Positions 28,256 to 37,346 of a stretch of 64,000 nt of DNA are shown in pieces (position 1 is the stretch's first letter; every line of letters begins with the position of its first letter). The notes below the pieces were generated by a model, which made no database searches, had not been told where the DNA came from, and worked only from the letters and a program-made list of their open reading frames with translations. A program made the translations under genes and the position numbers. The stretch comes from JABFRJ01 sp963847145 (GTDB taxonomy: Bacteria; Pseudomonadota; Alphaproteobacteria; Rhizobiales; Hyphomicrobiaceae), in assembly GCA_963847145.1 (NCBI GenBank), contig CAWJYN010000003.1:1488001-1552000 (forward strand). Direction: 5' to 3'.

Positions 28256-28660
28256 ATGTTCGCTGTTGAAGTACGCGACCGGATCATGATCGGTCATTCG
28301 CTGCCTGATCCTTTCTTTGGACCCGCGCAAGGTATGCACGGGGCCACCTTCATTGTGGATGTTGCGTTTTTCCGCGAGCAGTTGACCAAGCAGAATGTCG
28401 TTGTCGATATCGGCGCAGCACTTGATGTGCTTGGCGAAACGCTAAAGTCGCTCAAATACAAGAACCTCGATGTGCTACCGGAATTTAAGGGTAAGCTGAC
28501 AACCACAGAATTCCTGGCTCGGCATATCTTTGACGCGATGGTGAAAGCCGCCAAAGGCGGCGCGTTGGGCGCTGATGGTAAGGGCTTATCCAAAATCCGC
28601 GTGATGCTGCACGAGACCGATCTTGCACGCGCCTGGTTCGAAGGTCCCGTCGGTGCGTGA
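28256..28660 (+). CDS. PTPS/QueD-like protein with lost catalytic residues
   Basis: A 134-residue protein that fits the T-fold of 6-pyruvoyl-tetrahydropterin synthase/QueD. His14 (IGHSL), His28 (MHGATF) and the pterin-anchoring Glu121 (MLHETDLARAWF) are kept. The third zinc ligand of the HGH motif is Ala30, the catalytic Cys four residues before His28 is Ala24, and the Asp-His pair of the DHxxLN motif is Lys67-Tyr68 (KYKNLD). The normal QueD/PTPS reaction therefore looks impossible, although a pterin-like ligand could still bind. The family match rests on fold-level spacing read by eye. The next gene starts 16 bases after its stop, so it is operonic with the GT4 and methyltransferase genes. 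Confidence 0.72.
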   Translation: MFAVEVRDRIMIGHSLPDPFFGPAQGMHGATFIVDVAFFREQLTKQNVVVDIGAALDVLGETLKSLKYKNLDVLPEFKGKLTTTEFLARHIFDAMVKAAKGGALGADGKGLSKIRVMLHETDLARAWFEGPVGA

Positions 28661-28676
28661 CGGCGGAGAAATAAGG

Positions 28677-29771
28677 ATGCCAGAGGCTACGGCAACTCCA
28701 GTGCAGTTTCGCGTCGCCTTTTTGATCCCCGGCGACCTATCATTGCCGACAGGGGGGTATGGCTATGACCGCCGCATTCTGGCACGGCTGCCGGCCTACG
28801 GCATTGACGTGCAGCATGTGCATGTGCCGGGCAGCTATCCGTCACCAACGCCGGATGATCTCGCCGCGACCGAGGCGGTTATTGCGGCGTTACCCAACAA
28901 TCAAGTGCTCTTCATTGATGGTCTCGCTTACGGGGCGATGGGGTTCGATCTGGTCAACCGCATTCGCCAACCCATCGTGGCGCTGTGTCATCATCCGCTA
29001 GGGCTTGAAGCGGGGCTCGACGAGGCGCGGCAGGCGCAGCTGTTGTTGAGCGAACGTAACGCGCTGTCGCGGGCGCGGCATGTGGTGGTGACGAGCCGCA
29101 TGACGGCGCGCATTCTGGCCGAAGATTTCGGTGTTCATGCCGACAGTATCCTTGTTGCTGAACCGGGTACCGATCGTGCGCTACGCGCCAAAGGTTCGAT
29201 CAATGGGCACAACGGCCCACCGCACCTACTGGCTGTCGGTTCCGTTGTCCCGCGCAAGGGCTATGACGTGCTGGTGCGGGCGCTGGAACCGCTGGCGGAG
29301 CGGCCGTGGACGTTGTCGATCGTCGGCGCGGCCCGTGATGGGCAGCTGCTGTCAACGCTGGAGACGCAGATTGCCGCGGCTGGTCTTGGTGAGCGCATTC
29401 GCCTGCTCGGTGCGCGCTCTGAAAGCGAACTCGACGAGATTTATGCGTCAGCCGATATATTCGTGATGCCGTCACTGTTCGAGGGCTACGGGATGGTGCT
29501 TGGTGAGGCGATGGCGCGCGGTCTGCCGATCGTGTGTACTACCGGCGGCGCTGCAGCTGAGACGGCGCCCAACGCGGCTGCATTGAAAGTGCCGCCTGGC
29601 GATGCGGCCGCGTTCAGCGCTGCGCTGGCACGTGTGCTCGATGATGCCAAGTTGCGGTGTGCCATGTCTGATGCTGCGTGGTCTGCGGGTCTTATGCTGC
29701 CAACCTGGGATGATGCCGCCAAACGCATTGCAGCGGTGCTGAAGGCCGTCGGCCGAAGGATTGCGTCATGA
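28677..29771 (+). CDS. GT4 family glycosyltransferase
   Basis: A 364-residue GT-B enzyme. The N-terminal half has FLIPGDLSLPTGGYGYDRRI (Gly-rich acceptor loop) and the C-terminal half has LLAVGSVVPRKGYDVLVRAL, a nucleotide-sugar loop and FVMPSLFEGYGMVLGEAMA, the EX7E region of retaining GT4 enzymes. The start at 28677 was chosen because GGAGAAATAAGG lies directly upstream; it follows the PTPS-like gene by 16 bases. It overlaps the methyltransferase start (ATGA). In cyanobacteria, GT4-type enzymes glycosylate pterins; the pairing here makes a pterin acceptor a hypothesis, not a finding. Confidence 0.88.
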   Translation: MPEATATPVQFRVAFLIPGDLSLPTGGYGYDRRILARLPAYGIDVQHVHVPGSYPSPTPDDLAATEAVIAALPNNQVLFIDGLAYGAMGFDLVNRIRQPIVALCHHPLGLEAGLDEARQAQLLLSERNALSRARHVVVTSRMTARILAEDFGVHADSILVAEPGTDRALRAKGSINGHNGPPHLLAVGSVVPRKGYDVLVRALEPLAERPWTLSIVGAARDGQLLSTLETQIAAAGLGERIRLLGARSESELDEIYASADIFVMPSLFEGYGMVLGEAMARGLPIVCTTGGAAAETAPNAAALKVPPGDAAAFSAALARVLDDAKLRCAMSDAAWSAGLMLPTWDDAAKRIAAVLKAVGRRIAS

Positions 29772-30604
29772 GTGGATTTTCGCCGGAATGGCTGGCGCTG
29801 CGTGAAGCTTCCGATCATCGTTCACGGGATGGTTTTCTGGCAATGGCGCTGGCGGACAGACTGCAAGCTAAGCCGCTGATCCGGGTTGTTGATCTTGGCT
29901 GCGGGACCGGCTCAAACATCCGCGCGACCTACGCGGCGCTGGGGCGGGAGCAGCACTGGACGCTTGTCGACTATGATGCACGATTGCTGGCCGCGGCGCG
30001 GACTACGCTAACGGCCTGGGCTGACAGCGTGGCGCCGGACGGTGAACGGCTGGTTCTTAAGAAATCTGGCAAAACACTGGTCGTCGGTTTCCGGCAGGCC
30101 AATCTTGTGACTGATCTCGACTTGGCGCTGGGCCGCGAGGCGGATCTGATCACGGCGTCGGCGTTGTTTGATCTGTGTTCGGCGGAGTTCATCACCCGCT
30201 TTGCCATTGCTGTCTCTGCGCGGCGGGCAGTTTTCTACACCGTGCTGACCTACAACGGCATCCAGAAGTGGGCACCAGCGCATGAAGCCGATGCGGTCAT
30301 GGCCGACGCCTTTCATGCCCATCAGATGACGGACAAAGGTTTCGGCTTGTCTGCTGGGCCAGATGCGCCAAAAGCGTTGGCCAAGGCCTTTGGGGTATGT
30401 GGCTATTCGGTTGTGGAAGGTGATAGTCCGTGGCTGCTCGGGCGGTCCGATCAGGCGCTGTTAGACGCGTTGGTACCAGGTTTCGCGGGTGCCGTGCGGG
30501 AGACCGGCCGCGTATCGGCGACGACGATCGATGCTTGGCTGGCGGTCGCGCGACGTGGCTCGGAAGTTGGCCACACCGATACGTTGGCGCTGCCGCCGGG
30601 CTGA
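29768..30604 (+). CDS. Class I SAM-dependent methyltransferase
   Basis: A 278-residue protein with the SAM-binding motif I VVDLGCGTGSNIRATYAAL near residue 43, an acidic residue at the end of strand beta2 (TLVDYDARLLAAA) and LITASALFDLCSAEF as motif IV/post-IV. It is longer than minimal class I enzymes. The start overlaps the GT4 stop by four bases. As last gene of the PTPS-like/GT4/methyltransferase set it probably methylates the product or acceptor of that pathway. The substrate is not evident. It converges on the alpha/beta hydrolase gene seven bases downstream. Confidence 0.85.
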   Translation: MSGFSPEWLALREASDHRSRDGFLAMALADRLQAKPLIRVVDLGCGTGSNIRATYAALGREQHWTLVDYDARLLAAARTTLTAWADSVAPDGERLVLKKSGKTLVVGFRQANLVTDLDLALGREADLITASALFDLCSAEFITRFAIAVSARRAVFYTVLTYNGIQKWAPAHEADAVMADAFHAHQMTDKGFGLSAGPDAPKALAKAFGVCGYSVVEGDSPWLLGRSDQALLDALVPGFAGAVRETGRVSATTIDAWLAVARRGSEVGHTDTLALPPG

Positions 30605-30611
30605 TCGGCAG

Positions 30612-31484
30612 CTATCGACACAACTCCTGAACCGCGTTGACGAACGCCTCTGGCTGCTCATAAGCGACCCAGTGGCCAGCGCCGGGAATGGTACGCGTTT
30701 CAAGTTCGGGGTGATCGCGGCGCAGAATCGCATAGCGGGCTTCGACACTGGGCGTGGCGATGACGTCCTGGGCGCCCCAGATGGCACGCAGCTGTGCCTT
30801 CACGCGTGGCAAGTTTTCGGGGATCTCGTTGGTACTGGCGAAGGCGCGGGACTTGAAGCGCGCGCGGCGGATGTTGGCGGCGTGGGTGTGGATGGCGAGC
30901 GCATCGATGCGCGCAGGGTCAGTGAACATCAAGCGTTCGAGGTTGATGCGACGGACCGCGTTGCTTTCGGCTTCGGTCATGGTTGAGCGCTCGCGGTCGA
31001 AGTCCAGCCGGTTGTGCGGCAGGCCGAGGGCCGCGCAGCCGCAAAGCGTAAAAGTCGCGAGTTGAGTGCCCAGCTTTGCGGCAGTGAAGGTGCCGACGTG
31101 GGCGCCGAACGAAAAGCCGAGGAGATGAAGTCTTTGAGGGGGCGGTATGAGCCGCTGGATTCCGTCTGCGACAGCCATGCTGGCGGTTTCGGGTGTGTGG
31201 GGCGCGTGCGGCATGGCGCTATCGCCAAGCCCTGGCAAGTCGGGCGTCCAAACCTGGGTCCTGGCAGCCAAGCCCTGAATGACTTTGATCCAGTGGGTCC
31301 AAGAACCGGAACCGCCATGAAGCAGCACGAGCGGCAGTGTGCCGGGGCGTGATTCACCCCAGCATCGCCAGACCATGACGCCGTCACCGCAAGGCGTCTC
31401 GAAGCGCCGGCTGATGGCTTCGAACGAGCCAACGATGCTGTCGGATGTTGCAGCCCAATCGATCATGTCCAGGCGCGGCTGCAT
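30612..31484 (-). CDS. Alpha/beta hydrolase
   Basis: A 290-residue cytosolic hydrolase. Oxyanion-hole HGGSGSWTHW (HG motif), nucleophile elbow LLGFSFGAHVG (GxSxG), late-strand acid near IWGAQDVIATP and catalytic His in IPGAGHWVAYEQP are all in place. The family includes esterases, lipases, epoxide hydrolases and C-C hydrolases; no feature narrows the substrate. GGAG precedes the ATG. It stands alone, divergent from the carbohydrate importer genes and convergent with the methyltransferase. Confidence 0.88.
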   Translation of the reverse strand: MQPRLDMIDWAATSDSIVGSFEAISRRFETPCGDGVMVWRCWGESRPGTLPLVLLHGGSGSWTHWIKVIQGLAARTQVWTPDLPGLGDSAMPHAPHTPETASMAVADGIQRLIPPPQRLHLLGFSFGAHVGTFTAAKLGTQLATFTLCGCAALGLPHNRLDFDRERSTMTEAESNAVRRINLERLMFTDPARIDALAIHTHAANIRRARFKSRAFASTNEIPENLPRVKAQLRAIWGAQDVIATPSVEARYAILRRDHPELETRTIPGAGHWVAYEQPEAFVNAVQELCR

Positions 31485-31684
31485 GGTGGCTCCATTGTTT
31501 TGTGCGCCGCAGTACCTGAAGCGATGTGGCCAGGCCAGTCCACGAAGACAGAGCTTCGTTGCATTTCCCTCTTGCCGCGGCGGCTATGGTATGCGGTTAT
31601 CCTGCGGCAAGTTCACTCATCGAGGGACCGCCTGCCGACCGGAAACGTTTCTGGTGGCGAAAGGTTCGGGCCCGAAGGAGACAA

Positions 31685-32737
31685 ATGGCGTCGGTTGATA
31701 TCCGCGAGGTCCGTAAATCTTACGGGCCCGTAGAAGTCTTGCATGGTGTTTCGGTCCCGATCACGAATGGGGAATTCGTTGTTCTCGTCGGGCCATCTGG
31801 TTGCGGGAAGTCCACACTGCTGCGGATGATCGCTGGACTGGAGAACATCACAGGGGGCACCGTGTCGATCGGCGACCGGGTGGTGAACAACATCCATCCG
31901 AAAGAGCGCGACATCGCGATGGTGTTTCAGAACTATGCGCTCTATCCGCACATGACAGTGGCGGACAATATGGCGTTCTCCCTGAAGCTGAAGGGGACAG
32001 ACAAAGCTACTATCAAAGCGCAAGTCGACAAGGCGGCCGGAATTCTGGGGTTGGGCAGTTTGCTCGACCGGTACCCGCGTCAGCTGTCGGGAGGCCAACG
32101 GCAACGAGTGGCCATGGGCCGCGCCATCGTTCGCGATCCGCAAGTGTTTTTGTTCGATGAGCCATTGTCGAACCTGGACGCGAAGCTGCGGGTGGCGATG
32201 CGTGCCGAAATTAAGGAGCTTCATCAACGCCTTAAGACAACAACGATCTACGTTACGCATGACCAGATCGAGGCTATGACGATGGCCGACAAGATCGTCG
32301 TAATGCACGATGGGTACATCGAGCAGGTCGGGGCGCCTTTGGACCTTTACGATAATCCGCAAAATCAGTTCGTGGCGGGCTTTATTGGTTCGCCATCGAT
32401 GAATTTTCTGTCGGGCACACTGCGCGGTGGGGTGGTCGAAACGGCAACGGGTGCCAAACTCCCAGTCGGTAAGGTGCCAGCGACCGGAGATGGCCGGGCT
32501 GTTGTCTACGGCGTCAGGCCAGAGCATTTTACGATTGCGGATGACGGCGTCGATGCCGAGGTCATCGTGATTGAGCCGACCGGTTCAGAGACTCAAGTGG
32601 TCGCCAAGATGGCTGGCCATGATGTCGTCGCCATTTTCCGCGAGCGTTACGACTTCCAGCCGGGCCAGAGGGTTAAGTTGAAACCACAAGCCAATGTGGT
32701 GCATCTGTTCGATAAGGAGACAGGTAAGCGCATCTGA
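31685..32737 (+). CDS. Carbohydrate ABC transporter ATP-binding protein (UgpC/MsmK-type), first copy
   Basis: A 350-residue ATPase. Walker A GPSGCGKST (~36-44), Q-loop FQNYALYPHMTV, signature LSGGQRQRVAMGR, Walker B VFLFDEPLSNLD and switch YVTHDQIEAM are followed by a C-terminal TOBE/OB region (~245-350) as in UgpC, MalK and MsmK. The start at 31685 has a strong AAGGAG six bases upstream; an in-frame ATG 159 bases earlier was rejected. It opens a run ATPase, binding protein, permease, permease, ATPase. A second ATPase of the same type closes it. Confidence 0.94.
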   Translation: MASVDIREVRKSYGPVEVLHGVSVPITNGEFVVLVGPSGCGKSTLLRMIAGLENITGGTVSIGDRVVNNIHPKERDIAMVFQNYALYPHMTVADNMAFSLKLKGTDKATIKAQVDKAAGILGLGSLLDRYPRQLSGGQRQRVAMGRAIVRDPQVFLFDEPLSNLDAKLRVAMRAEIKELHQRLKTTTIYVTHDQIEAMTMADKIVVMHDGYIEQVGAPLDLYDNPQNQFVAGFIGSPSMNFLSGTLRGGVVETATGAKLPVGKVPATGDGRAVVYGVRPEHFTIADDGVDAEVIVIEPTGSETQVVAKMAGHDVVAIFRERYDFQPGQRVKLKPQANVVHLFDKETGKRI

Positions 32738-32841
32738 GTGTCGCAGGCATGATGTGTCAGAACAAGCAGCCGAGAGAGCTGGCTGGCGCACAAGGAAAGT
32801 TGGATTGCGTAAATCAACCATGCTTCATGGGAGGAGCGAAT

Positions 32842-34158
32842 ATGACAAAAGTGACGCAAACAAAAGCAACGCGCCGTAAGTTCTTGAAGGCAACGGGCGG
32901 CATGGCGGCCATACTGGCGACCGGCAAGATGCCGGCCATCGCGCAGGGCACCACAGAGGTACACATCCTGCGTTGGAATGACTTCGTTCCGGCCTGCGAT
33001 GCGCTCCTCAAAACCAAGCTGTTTCCCGAGGCTGAAAAAGCGCTGGGCATCAAGGTCAAGTTCGAAACCGTCAACGCCAACGATCTGCAGGCGCGCATCA
33101 CGTCGGGCATTCAGGCCGGCGCAGGCCCCGACGTCGTCATGCTCTCCAACAACCATCCGCAGTTGTACAAGGCGAGCCTTGTCGATGTCTCCGACATCGC
33201 AGCTGAAGTCGCCAAGGAGCAGGGCGAGTGGTACAAAGCGACGCTCGCCAACTGTTCGTCGAAAGGCAAGTTCTTCGCGGTGCCGATGGACTTCGTCGGT
33301 GGTTTGAACGCGTGGCGCGTGTCGATGTTCAAGGACATCGGCCTGACCGAATTCCCCAAGACCTGGGACGCCTACCGCGATGCGGGCAAGAAGCTGAAAG
33401 CCAAGGGCTACCCAATTGGCCAGTCGCTCGGCCAGTCGTTCGGCGACCCCGTGGGCTTTGCCTATCCGTTCCTTTGGTCGATGGGGGGCGCCGAAGTCGA
33501 CGACAAAGGCAAGGTCGCCATCAACTCCAAAGAGACCGTCGAGGCTGTCAAGTACATGACCGCTTTCTGGAAGGACTCGATGGATGAAGGTGGTTTGGCC
33601 TGGGATGACTCGTCCAACAACCGCGCCTTCCTCGCCGGCACCATCTCGTCGACGCTGAACGGCGCCTCAATCTACATCGAGACCGTGCGCAAGCCGGACC
33701 AGTACAAGTCGGCCGACGGCAAGCCACTCAAAGACGATATCCGGCACGCGTTCCTGCCGGCTGGTCCGAAGGGTGTATTCGGTCTGCACCTCGTGCAGTC
33801 GCACGTCATTCCAACCTACTCGAAAAACCAGAAGGCGGCCAAGGATCTGCTGCGCTTCATGCACACGAAGGCCAACTATGAGCAGTGGTTCGAGACGGGC
33901 CAGGGCTTCTACACGCCGCCCACCAATGGCTGGGAGACGCACAAGGTCTGGACGCAGAACCCCGTCATGGCGCCGTTCGGCTTGATCGGTAAAACCAGCC
34001 TGGCGGCTGGCCATCCCGGCGAGTCAAATGCCATGGCCGCCGAAGTGCTGTCGAAGTACCTGATCGGCAATATGTTCGCCTCAGCGATCAAAGGCCAGTC
34101 GGCCGAAGATGCCGTCAAGGCGTGCGAAGCGCAGCTGAAGTCCATCTACGGCGCGTGA
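32842..34158 (+). CDS. Carbohydrate ABC transporter substrate-binding protein (SBP_bac_1, Tat signal)
   Basis: A 438-residue protein. ATRRKFLKATGGMAAI at the N-terminus is a twin-arginine signal, and MPAIAQG a likely cleavage site, so it is folded before export. The mature part (VHILRWNDFVPACD, GAGPDVVMLSNN, LNGASIYIET) matches the extracellular solute-binding family 1 of CUT1 importers (UgpB/MalE-like). The start at 32842 has GGAGGAG eight bases upstream; an earlier in-frame ATG 93 bases upstream was rejected. A 12-base-pair hairpin follows the gene. The ligand is likely a sugar, sugar alcohol or glycerol-phosphate ester. Confidence 0.92.
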   Translation: MTKVTQTKATRRKFLKATGGMAAILATGKMPAIAQGTTEVHILRWNDFVPACDALLKTKLFPEAEKALGIKVKFETVNANDLQARITSGIQAGAGPDVVMLSNNHPQLYKASLVDVSDIAAEVAKEQGEWYKATLANCSSKGKFFAVPMDFVGGLNAWRVSMFKDIGLTEFPKTWDAYRDAGKKLKAKGYPIGQSLGQSFGDPVGFAYPFLWSMGGAEVDDKGKVAINSKETVEAVKYMTAFWKDSMDEGGLAWDDSSNNRAFLAGTISSTLNGASIYIETVRKPDQYKSADGKPLKDDIRHAFLPAGPKGVFGLHLVQSHVIPTYSKNQKAAKDLLRFMHTKANYEQWFETGQGFYTPPTNGWETHKVWTQNPVMAPFGLIGKTSLAAGHPGESNAMAAEVLSKYLIGNMFASAIKGQSAEDAVKACEAQLKSIYGA

Positions 34159-34168
34159 TTTGTGCCGT

Positions 34169-34198
34169 GCCCCCGTTGCCTTGCAGGGCAGCGGGGGC
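34169..34198 (+). terminator. Intercistronic hairpin between binding-protein and permease genes
   Basis: GCCCCCGTTGCC and GGCAGCGGGGGC pair over 12 positions (one G-T) around a six-base loop, with no following T-run. Such hairpins behind binding-protein genes typically protect the upstream mRNA or attenuate downstream expression, so the binding protein is made in excess. It lies 11 bases after the stop. Confidence 0.7.
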
Positions 34199-34283
34199 TC
34201 ATTCGACTGGGCATGATATGCTGTGCGCCGTCCGTCGGAAACGATGGACGAAGCGTCATGGGTCTGTGTTTGGATTGAACCTG

Positions 34284-35225
34284 ATGGCGACGACAATTGT
34301 ACCCAGTGCCGACAGCGGCATCATTATTGGGAAGCCGAAATGGCGACCATTGGAGAACGAGGGTAACCTCGCGATGCTTCTGCTGTTGCCGACCATCGCG
34401 CTGCTGCTGATGTTCATCGCCTACCCGTTCATGCGTGGAGTCTTACTGGCCGTTACCAATTCAAAGGTCGGCGTCCCTGGCGACTTCGTTGGCTTTGAGA
34501 ACTTCGCACGTTTGTTGAAGGATCCGATTTTCCACTCCGTCGTCTACAATACGTTCCTCTATACGTTTGTGACGACGGTGTTCAAACTGATCCTGGGTCT
34601 TTGGCTCGCGCTGTTGCTCAACCGGGACTTCAAATTCAAGCGGTTCGTTCGCGCGTTCATTCTGCTGCCTTTCATCGTACCGACGGTGCTCGCGTGCTTT
34701 GCCTGGAAATGGATGTTCGATCCAACCTTCTCGGTGCTGAACTGGATGTTGTTCAAGCTGGGGGTTATCGCATCCGGGCAAGGGATCAACTGGCTCGGCG
34801 ATGGCGATCTGGCCATGCTGTCGATCATGATCGTCAACATCTGGCGCGGGGTGCCGTTCTTTGCCATTTCGCTGATGGCGGGCCTGCAGACCATCAGTCC
34901 CGACCTTGGGGAGGCCGCCGCGATAGATGGTGCTAAACCATTGCAGCGCTTTTGGTACATCACTTGGCCGCTGCTGCTGCCGGTGACCATGGTGATTGTG
35001 CTGTTCTCGGTGATCCAGACCTTCGCCGATTTCCAGATCGTTTACGTGATGACCGGTGGTGGTCCAGCGAACGCGACGCATCTGTTTGCCACTTACGCCT
35101 ACCAGCTCGGCGTCGGCACGGGCCTGCTGAGCCAGGGCGCAGCCGTGTCGCTCGCCATGTTCCCACTGCTGTTCGGCATCGTCATCTTTCAGCTGATGTA
35201 CATTCGCAAGGTGGAGACACGCTGA
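34284..35225 (+). CDS. Carbohydrate ABC transporter permease (MalF/UgpA-type)
   Basis: A 313-residue inner-membrane protein with about six hydrophobic segments (LLLLPTIALLLMFIAYPF at the first). The coupling EAA loop reads DLGEAAAIDGAKPLQRFWYI. The start at 34284 was chosen because the upstream in-frame extension is not hydrophobic or homologous in look. It overlaps the next permease by one base (TGATG). It forms the channel with its neighbour. Confidence 0.92.
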   Translation: MATTIVPSADSGIIIGKPKWRPLENEGNLAMLLLLPTIALLLMFIAYPFMRGVLLAVTNSKVGVPGDFVGFENFARLLKDPIFHSVVYNTFLYTFVTTVFKLILGLWLALLLNRDFKFKRFVRAFILLPFIVPTVLACFAWKWMFDPTFSVLNWMLFKLGVIASGQGINWLGDGDLAMLSIMIVNIWRGVPFFAISLMAGLQTISPDLGEAAAIDGAKPLQRFWYITWPLLLPVTMVIVLFSVIQTFADFQIVYVMTGGGPANATHLFATYAYQLGVGTGLLSQGAAVSLAMFPLLFGIVIFQLMYIRKVETR

Positions 35226-36076
35226 TGATCGAAGGTGCAGCCTGGCGCCGCTGGGTCTTCTTTCGCCTGCCGACGGCGATTTTCTTGATCTTTCTGCTGT
35301 TCCCATTTTACTGGATGATCATCACGACATTCCGCCCAGATGGTGAACTCTACATCCCGTGGTACCGAGCGAACTATAAACCGCTTTGGACGTGGAATCC
35401 GACAACTGCGCATCTCAAATATCTGTTCGGTGAAACGACGTTTGCGGTATGGCTGTGGAACACCACATTCATTGCCGTGGTCGCGACGGCCATTTCACTC
35501 GTCTGTGGCGTGCTTGCCGGTTACGCGCTGTCGCGCTTGAACTTCAGGGGCGCGGCGCTGCTGGGGACGACGATTTTCGTCACCTACCTCGTGCCGCAGA
35601 CGCTTCTCTTCATCCCACTGTCAGAGATTATCCGTACCTACAGCCTGGGAGACACGCCGTGGTCACTGATCCTGACCTACCCAACGTTCCTGATTCCGTT
35701 CTGCACGTGGCTGATGATGGGCTTTTTCAAGTCTGTGCCGAAGGAGCTCGAGGAGTGCGCCCGAATTGACGGCGCGACCCGCTGGCGGGCGATGCTCTAT
35801 ATTATCATCCCCGTGGCTGTGCCGGGAATTCTATCGGCAATGATCTTTGCCTTTACGCTGAGTTGGAACGAGTTCATCTACGCGCTCGTGTTCCTGTCCA
35901 GCCCCGAGCAAAAGACCGTGCCTGTCGGTGTGATCTCCGAGTTGGTGCGCGGCGACGTGTTCTTCTGGGGACCGCTGATGGCCGGCGCACTGCTGGGTTC
36001 TATTCCCGTTGCGATCGCCTATTCGTTCTTTGTCGAGCAGTACGTCTCTGGAATGACGGGGGCGGTCAAAGGTTGA
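35225..36076 (+). CDS. Carbohydrate ABC transporter permease (MalG/UgpE-type)
   Basis: A 283-residue protein with six hydrophobic segments, beginning FFRLPTAIFLIFLLFPFYWM. The coupling EAA loop is ELEECARIDGATRWRAML, near residue 190, and the C-terminus is EQYVSGMTGAVKG, typical of MalG-like permeases. Its ATG overlaps the previous stop by one base, giving 1:1 coupling. A second MsmK-type ATPase begins 52 bases downstream. Confidence 0.92.
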   Translation: MIEGAAWRRWVFFRLPTAIFLIFLLFPFYWMIITTFRPDGELYIPWYRANYKPLWTWNPTTAHLKYLFGETTFAVWLWNTTFIAVVATAISLVCGVLAGYALSRLNFRGAALLGTTIFVTYLVPQTLLFIPLSEIIRTYSLGDTPWSLILTYPTFLIPFCTWLMMGFFKSVPKELEECARIDGATRWRAMLYIIIPVAVPGILSAMIFAFTLSWNEFIYALVFLSSPEQKTVPVGVISELVRGDVFFWGPLMAGALLGSIPVAIAYSFFVEQYVSGMTGAVKG

Positions 36077-36128
36077 GCGAAGTCTTGAAGTCGCGGTTCT
36101 GCCTGTCTCACATCCTGAAAAACTCTCA

Positions 36129-37220
36129 ATGTCCAGCGTCACCATCAAACAAGTCCACAAGCGCTACGACGACTTTCACGCTGTGAAAGGCGTTTCGCTC
36201 GAAATCAAAGATAAGGAATTCGTTGTGCTCGTCGGGCCGTCGGGTTGCGGCAAGACAACGACCTTGCGGATGGTCGCTGGGCTCGAGACGATCACGGAAG
36301 GGCAGATCATGATCGGCCCGCAGGTCGTCAACGATCTGCCACCGATGGACAGGGACATCGCGATGGTGTTCCAGAACTACGCGCTCTATCCGCATATGTC
36401 GGTCTACGACAACATGGCGTTCGGGCTGAAGATGCGGAAGTTCGACAAGGCCGAGATTAAGAAGCGGGTCGACAATGCGGCGAGCATTCTCGGCATCACC
36501 GATCATCTCAACCGTAAACCGCGCATGCTTTCGGGCGGGCAGCGGCAGCGCGTGGCGCTCGGCCGCGCCATCGTGCGCAATCCGCAAGTTTTCCTGTTCG
36601 ACGAGCCATTGTCTAACCTGGACGCCAAATTGCGTGTGCAGATGCGGATCGAGATCAAGAAGCTGCATCAACGGCTGTCGACGACGTCGATCTATGTCAC
36701 GCACGACCAGGTCGAGGCGATGACCTTGGGCGACCGTGTGGTGGTCATGAAGGATGGCTTGATCCAGCAGGTGGGTGAGCCGTTGGAACTCTACAACACT
36801 CCGGCCAACAAGTACGTGGCCGGCTTCATCGGGTCGCCGGCGATGAACTTCACGACGGTGCAGGTGGTGAACGATGGTGGCGTGCTCTACGCGGTGAACC
36901 CCGCGATGCGCATTCGGGTGCCGGATGCGGTGGCAGCGCGGCTTGGCGCCCACGCGGGCAAGGAGGCGACGCTGGGGATCCGGCCGGAGAGCCTGCATAT
37001 GGCGACAGGTGCCGACAACGCCGACAATATGTTGTCTGCGGTCGTCGAAGTGTCCGAGCAGCTGGGGTCCGAGGTGATCCTGGATGTCAAGGTGGCCGAC
37101 GGGGCAATGGTGGCCAGCGTGGAGCCGACGGTGCGGGTGAAGCCCGGCGAGCCGGTGAAACTGGCGCTCGATCCGCCGGGCCTCCGCTTCTTCGACGCGA
37201 CGACGGAAAAAGCTATTTGA
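36129..37220 (+). CDS. Carbohydrate ABC transporter ATP-binding protein (UgpC/MsmK-type), second copy
   Basis: A 363-residue ATPase very like the one at the start of this operon. Walker A GPSGCGKTT (36-44), FQNYALYPHMSVYDN, LSGGQRQRVALGR, FLFDEPLSNLDA and YVTHDQVEAM are all present, and the C-terminal TOBE region (ESLHMA, VEPTVRVKPGEPV) is present. The two ATPases could form a heterodimer, or one could serve another permease. Upstream spacing of 52 bases and the same orientation suggest it belongs to the same operon. No peptide-type features. Confidence 0.93.
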   Translation: MSSVTIKQVHKRYDDFHAVKGVSLEIKDKEFVVLVGPSGCGKTTTLRMVAGLETITEGQIMIGPQVVNDLPPMDRDIAMVFQNYALYPHMSVYDNMAFGLKMRKFDKAEIKKRVDNAASILGITDHLNRKPRMLSGGQRQRVALGRAIVRNPQVFLFDEPLSNLDAKLRVQMRIEIKKLHQRLSTTSIYVTHDQVEAMTLGDRVVVMKDGLIQQVGEPLELYNTPANKYVAGFIGSPAMNFTTVQVVNDGGVLYAVNPAMRIRVPDAVAARLGAHAGKEATLGIRPESLHMATGADNADNMLSAVVEVSEQLGSEVILDVKVADGAMVASVEPTVRVKPGEPVKLALDPPGLRFFDATTEKAI

Positions 37221-37346
37221 CAGCTTGCGTGTTGGCTCAACTCGCCGTTTTTGGTTTCTGCAATTGCTTACGCGCGGGAAGCGCGCTCTTATGCGTGCAA
37301 ACTGCGGCTTGTCGCCGTGGTGTGCCGATGTGACTTGGAGGACAGC

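Noticed and set aside
28256..28660. Calling this gene queD
   Set aside because: The catalytic Cys, Asp and His and one zinc His are missing, so QueD activity is not supported.
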